The notes under the pieces are model-generated. The model was not told where the DNA came from and searched no databases. It saw only the letters and a program-made list of their open reading frames with translations. From Ophiosphaerella korrae (Eukaryota; Ascomycota; Dothideomycetes; Pleosporales; Phaeosphaeriaceae): a stretch of DNA of 64,000 nt. The position numbers and the translations under genes are program-made. This document shows, one piece after another, positions 57,060 to 64,000 of the stretch. The DNA lies in contig JALNQF010000184.1 of NCBI GenBank assembly GCA_028456385.1, forward strand, positions 20,717 through 84,716. Reading direction: 5' to 3'. How positions within the stretch are numbered: the first letter of the stretch is position 1; each line of letters opens with the position of its first letter.

Positions 57060-58301
57060 AAGAGAAGAGTAAGCGGGGGAAGAGGGTAGAGTTAGGAGCA
57101 GGACGGAGAATTTTAGCTTTGCTGTCTAAAGGCGCGGTTTGCAGCATGGATAGAGAATGGAATCACAATTCTAATGAATCATCGTGGTTAAGAACTTACT
57201 AACAGCTACATCATACGCCTATCCCTGTCAGCGTCACTCGTCATTCTGTGAGGCGTAGTTGTGCCCCGTATGTGGTCGAGGGAATCGGTCAAGTGGTAAA
57301 GGGCGGGATCGCTTCAGGCATCCATCTAAGTTAAGGTCATACCAATAACCAACACAAACGAATGAATCCCATATTAGTCCCCTAACGAGCCAATGTTGAA
57401 TCCAGGCTCAAAACATTGTCCGCAATCTAGCAGAAGCTAAGGCAGCATTCTCCTCCACCTAGCCCCCGTCTAATAAGGCATAGTTTCCTTAGTCTAGGGT
57501 CATTGTTCCTTGCTATCCTTCCGCCGTGGCGGGCGACGATTCATATTCGTATGCGCAGACTGGAGCGGCCGACGTTGCTTAGGTTGTTAGCCTGTGGGAA
57601 TGGACGGCGGGGGCGTTTTCGGAACGGCGGAGTGGAACGTCAGGGGAGGAGTGTGCTAGCACTAGATGGTGGAGCGAGAGTGGAGAGCGAACCATTTCGA
57701 GAGCGAAGACTTCGGAGGGATAGATTTTCCGCTCCGTTATGCGGGCGATGAGCGGCTTGCCACCCATTTAGTCCGCCAAGGTACCGCAAGCTAACACAGG
57801 TTCTGCGTCCTGCCCACGCTGAAGACTGCATGTAACGAGAACTGGTTTTGACGCATATAACAGTTGCAGTCTCCCAGAAATTTTGGTCTACAAATTAGAA
57901 CGCGCTACGGTTATGCGAACAATGACAGCTTCGTGCATCATTGACACTTACTGCAGCTTAGTATCTGCGAAAGAGAGTGGGGCACATGCCGACTCACAAG
58001 GGGCATGGGGTCATCAGTTTCTTGAAACTGCTGGCGTTCGCTACTTTCACGTGACAGCTTCTACGCTAAGCGGCGGGGTAGCCGAGCATGCCCAGCGCGT
58101 TTCACGGTTTGGCTTCTCAAGCCGGCCACTTGCGTCTTAGTAGTCATGACATTATTAAGACTGCGGTACATTTCTTCCTGTCTGAGTCCTTCCGCCTTTC
58201 GTTAGACCTTGTGGCATAGTGTGGCTTATCACCCGACGCCCGTTTTTTCGGTTGACCGATGTTATTGCATCTCAACTTCAACACCATATATCTCAGCCAA
58301 A
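57060..58301. other. Intergenic, probably including the 5' end of the pogo element
   Basis: No gene seen in 57060-58050. From about 58050 (CACGTGACAGCTTCTACGCT) the sequence looks like the terminus and leader of the pogo element that starts coding at 58302, but no matching far end was found to prove it. Confidence 0.35.
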
Positions 58302-59000
58302 ATGGGTGATATTGAGGTTGCGATTGCAGCTGTGGAATCGCTAAGTCTAGGAGAAAAGGTTAATTACGCCAAAATTGCTGCGCAGTACAATGTGAGCCGG
58401 GCAACGCTGTCGCGGCGATGCCAGGGAAAACAGCGCTCACCTGCCACCAAGACATCTAATAAGCGTTTACTCAACCCACAACATGAAGATAAGCTTATAC
58501 AGTACTATAATAAGCTTTGTAAGAGAGGCCTTCTACTATTAAGAGAGATAATTTAAAATTTTGCATTAGAGATTACTTAAAAACCTACTAGTAAATGCTA
58601 GGTTAATCGTTTTATCTCTAGACATACTAACAAGCTCGCTATACGCTAGGCTTCTAGACTTAATACTACGCGCAAAAACGCTAACTCTATATATAAATAT
58701 ACACTCTACTTTAAGCTTTTATAGCGTAAAATTAACAAATACTCTATTAAAGCGCGGTATATATATAATATAGACAAGAAAAGCTTCTATCGCAATCTAC
58801 GTACGCACGAGCGTAGCTTAGTAATTAGCTTAGTGCTTAGCTTAGTACGAGCGAGCCTATTAGAGCTCTCTATAGTACAAGTATACACTACTACCTTAGC
58901 TCTATATAAGTATATTAGCTAGTTTAAGTAGAGCTCTTTATAGTTAATAGATTTATTAATAACTTTTTAACTACGCTTACTAGCTTACAATAGTTATAAG
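58302..59000 (+). pseudogene. Pogo-type (Tc1/mariner superfamily) transposase, 5' intact then RIP-decayed
   Basis: The first 84 codons are clean: MGDIEVAIAAVESLSLGEKV, NYAKIAAQYNVSRATLSRRC and LLNPQHEDKLIQYYNKLCKR, which is the psq helix-turn-helix and start of the CENP-B-type domain. TAA at 58554 ends the frame, yet the match continues: KPTSKC-x-V-N-R-F, KYTLYFKLL, RKINKYSIKARYIYNIDKKS, the last string containing the first catalytic Asp of the DDE domain. After about 59.0 kb the reading is lost. The sharp change from normal to TA-rich composition occurs within the gene near 58550. Confidence 0.8.
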
Positions 59001-62000
59001 CCTAGTTTACGTAATCTTCTCTACGTATTACTTTAAGTAAAGTAACTAGCTATAGTAGTAATCTATTCCCTACTCCTTATTATATATATAGAGGTAGCTC
59101 TATCTATATACTAATAGATATAAGCGAATCTACTAATATCCTACTATACTACTTAAAATTACCTACAAATTAATTACTATACTTACTACTACCTTATCTT
59201 TAAATTTTAAGTCTATATAATATCTATAGCCCTTATTATTACTTTATAAACTTATTATTTTCTATTTATATATATCTATTTTTCTATCTAGATTATATAT
59301 ACTCTATATAGTACGTTTAAATTAGTTCTATTTTAGTCTTATTTTAGTCCTATTTCTACTTCTTTACTTTAGTATAATCTTTTACTAAGCCTATAGTATA
59401 CTACTACTATATATTAATCTTCTTATTACGCTAACTTTTACTTAAGTATTAAGCTAGCTATCTTCTATAATTTTCTATACTACTATTAAGTTCTTAGAAC
59501 TAAGTAAAAGTAACAAGGGTAAGTAAGCTTCTATAAGACGGGCGAGGTTAATAAATAAGTTAGTTACTTAACTTAATTAATAGTTAGCTTTTATTAGAGT
59601 ATTACAAGGTATATAAGTATTAATAGATAGATAAGAATCTAATTAAAGTATTAGTTATAATACTCTATTAGGATAGGAGTATAAAGAAGAGATTAAATAT
59701 AATAGTTTATAAAGGTCTATTAACGTTCCTATATACTACTATCTAGTGTTTATTTCTAAGCGCTCGCTTTAGAGCGTTCGCTCTAGAGCGCTTATTCTAG
59801 AGTGTTTACTCTAGAGTGTTTACTCTAGAGTATTTACTACTAAATAGTTACGTATTCTACTACGCTATATTACTTAGCCTAATCGCGTGCGATATAATAG
59901 CTTACCTACTACTTAGTATTATAATAACTACTTATTATATTTACTATATATCTATAAAGTTTTATAAAAACTATATTAGTACTCTATATTAGGTTTACTT
60001 TAATTATACTCTTATAAGTTTACTTAGTAGTACTTTTAACTATTTACTAACTTACTTATATATACTTCTTATTCTACTTATAGATACTATTTATAGCTTC
60101 TATCTATAGACCTTAATAGTCTACTTTTATAATAAGCTTATATAGTATTCTTACTACTACGTAGTAAGCTTATAACTACTTATAATACTTCTATAGAGCT
60201 ATCTACTTACTATAAATAGTTTTTACTTCTAGAGATAGTATATAATAAAGACTTTCTAGAGTCTTTACTAGATAATATTCTTACTATACTACTATAGCCT
60301 ACTATATAGCTCTTACTAAACCTAGATTACTTTAATTTAGCTACTTTATAAGTACTCTATATATATTATAGTACTTTATACTAGCTAAATAAGTATAAGT
60401 CTTTATTTACTATAGACTACTCTAAGTTTACTCTTTACTACCTTAATAGCTAAGTAAACCTACTACTTTTAACTCTACTTCTATAGTACCTATATACTTT
60501 ACTTTATAACTTATTATAAAAAGCTAAAAACTTTTATAAAGATTTATACTAGTATAATTTAGCTTTTATATTTACTTTACTAGACTATATACTTATAGAT
60601 TATAGTACTAGTAGTCTTAGTATCTAGTTATTTTAAATCTATAATACTTTTTACTATAAGAGTAGTTTATTAGAAGAGCTTATAAGTACTTTACTTTAGT
60701 ATACTTAGTTATACTTTTATAATCTCTAGTTTATAGCGTCTATATAGTACTAGTAGAACTTAGGTTTATAGCTTAAGATTTTCTAGAAACTTACTATTAT
60801 ACTTTATAAAATTAGTAATCTATATATTAATATCTATTAAACTACGTAAAAGTATTTATAGCTAGCTTAAGAGGATTCTTATATTATACTAACTAGTAAT
60901 TTTAAAATAACTATAGAAATAAGTATAGATTAGTACTACAAGAATACGCTAACTAGTAATAAGTTAGGTTTAATTATCCTAGACGCTATAGCTACTAAAA
61001 TATATCGCTTAATTATTCTTATAGCTTAAAATTCTAATATACTATTCTATAATAGTACTACCTATCCTTTTTATATACTATTATATTACGTTTTAATATT
61101 TTTTAATAGTAATAAAAAATAGAGTCTAGGTTTATAGATTTTATATAAAAGATAAGCTTATCTAGTAAGCTTATTTTTAGTACTATTTATATACTTATAC
61201 TAGTACTATAACTATTTTATTCTTCTATTACTAGCTATTTTAGTAGTATTTAGTAAATATTTAGGCTATCTTAGATTAGGTACGTATATAATAGATCTAA
61301 TATAACTAGAAAACTTTTTACTTAAACTTTTATAGTAGTATTATAGATACTCTTATATAAGATAATACTTTTAATACTCTTATTAGTTACTATATTATTT
61401 TACTTTCTTTTTATCTTAGGAGTTTATAGTTTATTAGCTAGTATTATTAAGATTTTATAGTAATTATATAGTAATTTAGCTAGCTTATATTATTTATTAC
61501 TTTTATAGCTAGTTTTTACTAGCCTAAAATTAGCTATAAACTTTATATAGGAGAGACTAGTTTAAATAAGCCTAATTTAGTTAGCTATATTTTCTATTTA
61601 AAGTTATAGGAGTTACTTTCTAATATAAAGTAAAGTTTATTTAGGCTATATTTAGGTTATATTTATACTATTAAGTACTAGAAATAGAGATTACTATATA
61701 TATATTTACTACTTTTTCTACTTCTAGTAACCTATAACATATTTATAGACCCTATTTATATTAATATATAGATTTATATAGAGATTTTACTAGTTAAAGA
61801 TAATTTTATAGGCTTACTTATAGGTATTATATAGAAGTATATACTCTATAAGCTATATAGTAAGTATAATCTTATTATACTATATATAGTTAAATAAGCT
61901 AGTAAGATATTTTTAGTATATTTAAAGAAGTATCCTAAGCTATTTTAAGAGGATATAGTTATATATAAAGATAGTTATCTAAAGTATTAATACTATAATA

Positions 62001-62484
62001 ACTATTATATAGTTAAAGTAAAAGTTTATAGTTATATAGTAAGCTTTAATAATTACTAAGTTATTTTATATAACTTGAACTTTTTTTATAAGTATACTAC
62101 TTCCTTAAACAATCTAATAGCTTTTTAGCTACTAGATTCGGGTATTCGTGACGCTGTTTTTAGCTACTAACTTACTGCAAAACCTCTCTAAAACGCATCT
62201 AAGAGTTTAGACGTATATACCTTTTAGATTACCTTTTTTAGATAAGCTCTCCTTAGATAATCCTTTTAAAAACAAGGTAGTCTCTATGTAAAAATAGGAA
62301 CCTATTTCTAGTCCCTTTAACCTTGCGCGCCCTCCTAAGCGCTAGTATCGCCGTTATTATATTAGTAGAAGGCAAGATCGTATAACCTAAGTAGTAGTAG
62401 TAGTAGCTATATATTTTTAGGCTACATCCTCTCCCTCTCTTATAGCTTACTCTATTTACCCTTTACCTTAAAATCTATCTTATT
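59001..62484 (+). other. RIP-mutated repeat DNA, class unassigned
   Basis: Extremely TA-rich. On the plus strand at about 60440-62090 one frame is interrupted almost only by TAG or TAA where Gln or Trp could stand (YRSIYSIRYIVSIILLYYI near 61850; SYFKRIQLYIRIVI near 61950), so a coding relic is likely. No family motif was recognised. The rest shows nothing readable. Confidence 0.4.
59760..59837 (+). repeat. 15-bp tandem repeat
   Basis: About five imperfect units of the type GCGTTCGCTCTAGA / GTGTTTACTCTAGA, with progressive C-to-T and G-to-A differences from left to right. Confidence 0.8.
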
Positions 62485-64000
62485 GTATAAACTAGTAGCA
62501 CGACTTGTATCTACTCTATCTATTACTCCTTCTACTCTACTACGCTACTATTAGTATCGTTACGCTATATATTAACCTTATTAGGCTAATAATACTTCTA
62601 ATAACAAGAGCAAATATATAGACTCTAATTAATCTAATATAGACAATAGCGACAAGTCTACAACAAACCTATCTAATACTAATATATACACTAACAAAGA
62701 GGAGGAAGATTACGAAGAAAAGACGCTAGATATAAATATAGACGATATAGCGTATCTTAGTAAAGAGTACTCTCCTAACTACTATCTTTAATAATTAGAA
62801 GTATTTAACAAAGAAGAGTACGTAAGACAAGATTACAAAGATAGTAGTACTCGCTTACTTAACTATATAGAAGATTAGTAGAACTAGTAAGTCTTAAGTT
62901 TTAAGTCTTATACTTCTTTATAACTTAGATATAGTACCTAGGAACTCTTACTAATATAGTATAAGTATTAGGCTTTTATAAAGAAGCCTACCCTTTATTC
63001 TTTTATAACTATTTCTATCTAGACTCTATATACTTTTTTTAACTAGCTACTTAATTAGCGCTATAGTAAAAGGGAAGAGAAACGTTAAAGAAAGAAACTT
63101 TAAGGAACTAGGTACGCTAGCTTACTTAGGATATACTAGAAGGTTTTCTAGCTAGTATATAAAAGAGCAACTAGTGCTAGGCTAGATAGTAAGCTAAACT
63201 ATAGCATGTACAAAGTATAAGTAAGCTACGTTTCTACTAGTATTTATATACTAAGTATAATACTCTTCTACTTTAGGTATTAAGAAAGCTAGTAAAAAAA
63301 TATAGTCTTTAAAAGATAGGTTAGGACAAGGCCTATATATACGTAGAGGATCTAACTCTTGTGTTACAAACAAATCTAGTAACAACTAAGAAAAAATATA
63401 TCTATAGACACTATTGTATATAAGCCTAACTCTATCTATAGCTTAGTAGGTTTATAGTAAATTAACTATAGGCTCTTCTTAGGCTCTACTATTAGTATAT
63501 CTAGGTTACCTTATAGTAGGATCTAGAGAGTAGGCCTTATTAAGTACTATTAGAATTTACATTTAAATTTATAAAGGAGTTTCTTAGCGTTAAAGATTTA
63601 TAAGTCTTTAATTCCTTTCTACTCTACTTATTAAAGTTTCTCTTAGTTTAGTAATACTATTAATATAAATATAAAGAATACTTTCTCTCTCTTTAAGATT
63701 ATATATAATAAGACTCTTATCTTTAGTCCTTATATATTCCTCCTTAAAGTCTTTTTCTATAATTAGGTATTTATAGTATATAACTTAATATTGCTATAGT
63801 AGTTAAGTAAGCTCTATATTAAGCTAGGTCGTAATAAGTTACTATTACACCTAAATAGAAAACTTAATAATATACCCCTCTTCTAGAAAGCTATTAAGAC
63901 TTAGGATAGTTAGATAATATCTCCTAATAAACCTCTCCTATACTCTACTCTACTACCTTAGATAAAATTACTTAGATAAATTATAGGTTTTGCACAAGTT
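62485..64000 (+). pseudogene. DUF3435 (tyrosine-recombinase-like) gene, RIP-decayed, cut by window end
   Basis: The readable order is ARLVSTLSITPSTLLRYY near 62490, the acidic stretch NKEEEDYEEKTLDINIDD, AYLSKEYSPNYYL, and QDYKDSSTRLLNYIED. After a frame change it reads IYWKVFWLVYKRATSARLDS with KLNYSMYKV, then VEDLTLVLQTNLVTTKKKYI, LQALLRL, and SPYIFLLKVFF up to LLPWIKLL and IGFAQV at the edge, allowing TAG/TAA for Trp or Gln. This is the DUF3435 family of fungal YR-type proteins. Some members are the captains of Starship elements, but many are dispersed repeats like this one. It is non-functional as it stands. Confidence 0.82.

Noticed and set aside
57503..57751. Arg-rich 82-codon frame
   Set aside because: No ATG context, homologous motif or splice logic; its composition follows local GC content.
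22745..64000. The idea that the whole right part is one Starship element
   Set aside because: The DUF3435 relic lies at the far edge on the plus strand without a visible element boundary. Conserved housekeeping genes at 44-53 kb separate it from the TIR element.

Overview
The window is nuclear DNA of a filamentous ascomycete. Genes carry 47-150 bp introns with CTAAC/CTGAC branch points. The gene set is typically fungal: SIP5, AIM6, DUF1996, a SAT4-type rhodopsin-domain protein and an EF-hand MscS channel. AT-rich blocks show the C:G-to-T:A signature of repeat-induced point mutation (RIP). Gene content, pogo-type and DUF3435 repeats and the alternation of GC-balanced gene islands with RIP blocks suggest a Dothideomycete of the Pleosporales type. 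That placement is inference; no marker gene is present.

Layout. 0.5-10.2 kb is a gene island: rhodopsin-domain membrane protein (+), SIP5 (-), secreted aldose 1-epimerase (-), alpha/beta hydrolase (+), PLP-homeostasis protein (+). 10.4-15.8 kb is a duplicated segment: a BTB-domain pseudogene, a RIP-destroyed APH-type phosphotransferase, then an intact BTB paralogue, with a copied flank of about 0.2 kb. 16.2-22.0 kb holds an EF-hand MscS channel and an AIM6-like phosphodiesterase, both on the minus strand.

22.745-35.470 kb is one 12.7 kb mobile element. It has 46-bp terminal inverted repeats (innermost 36 bp identical) and a 9-bp target duplication, AGATACGGC. It carries a decayed gene of unknown family whose short introns share an AACGCGTT-type motif that recurs roughly every 250 bp across the element. 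Nested inside is a complete Ty3/gypsy-type LTR retrotransposon (430-bp LTRs, TAATA target duplication, coding on the minus strand), also RIP-mutated.

36.0-44.2 kb is sparse: a protein-kinase-like relic and two secreted-protein genes (DUF1996 and a phospholipase A2). 44.2-53.4 kb is a compact housekeeping cluster: succinyl-CoA ligase beta (-), a small lysine-rich protein (+, divergent), 3-ketoacyl-CoA thiolase (-), NTF2 (-), an NADPH-dependent reductase (-) and a MetE-like protein (+). 54-58 kb mixes gene relics (AAA-ATPase C-terminus, pogo N-terminus) with two small ORFan genes. From 58.3 kb to the end is RIP-mutated repeat: a pogo-type transposase with an intact start, an unassigned decayed frame, and a DUF3435 (tyrosine-recombinase-like) gene running off the edge.

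The housekeeping genes show no operon-like logic beyond shared promoters and close convergent ends. The window mainly shows two compartments: conserved intron-containing genes, and repeat blocks where duplication, nested insertion and RIP have produced pseudogenes. All gene models were spliced by hand and checked for reading phase. None has been checked against transcripts or databases.
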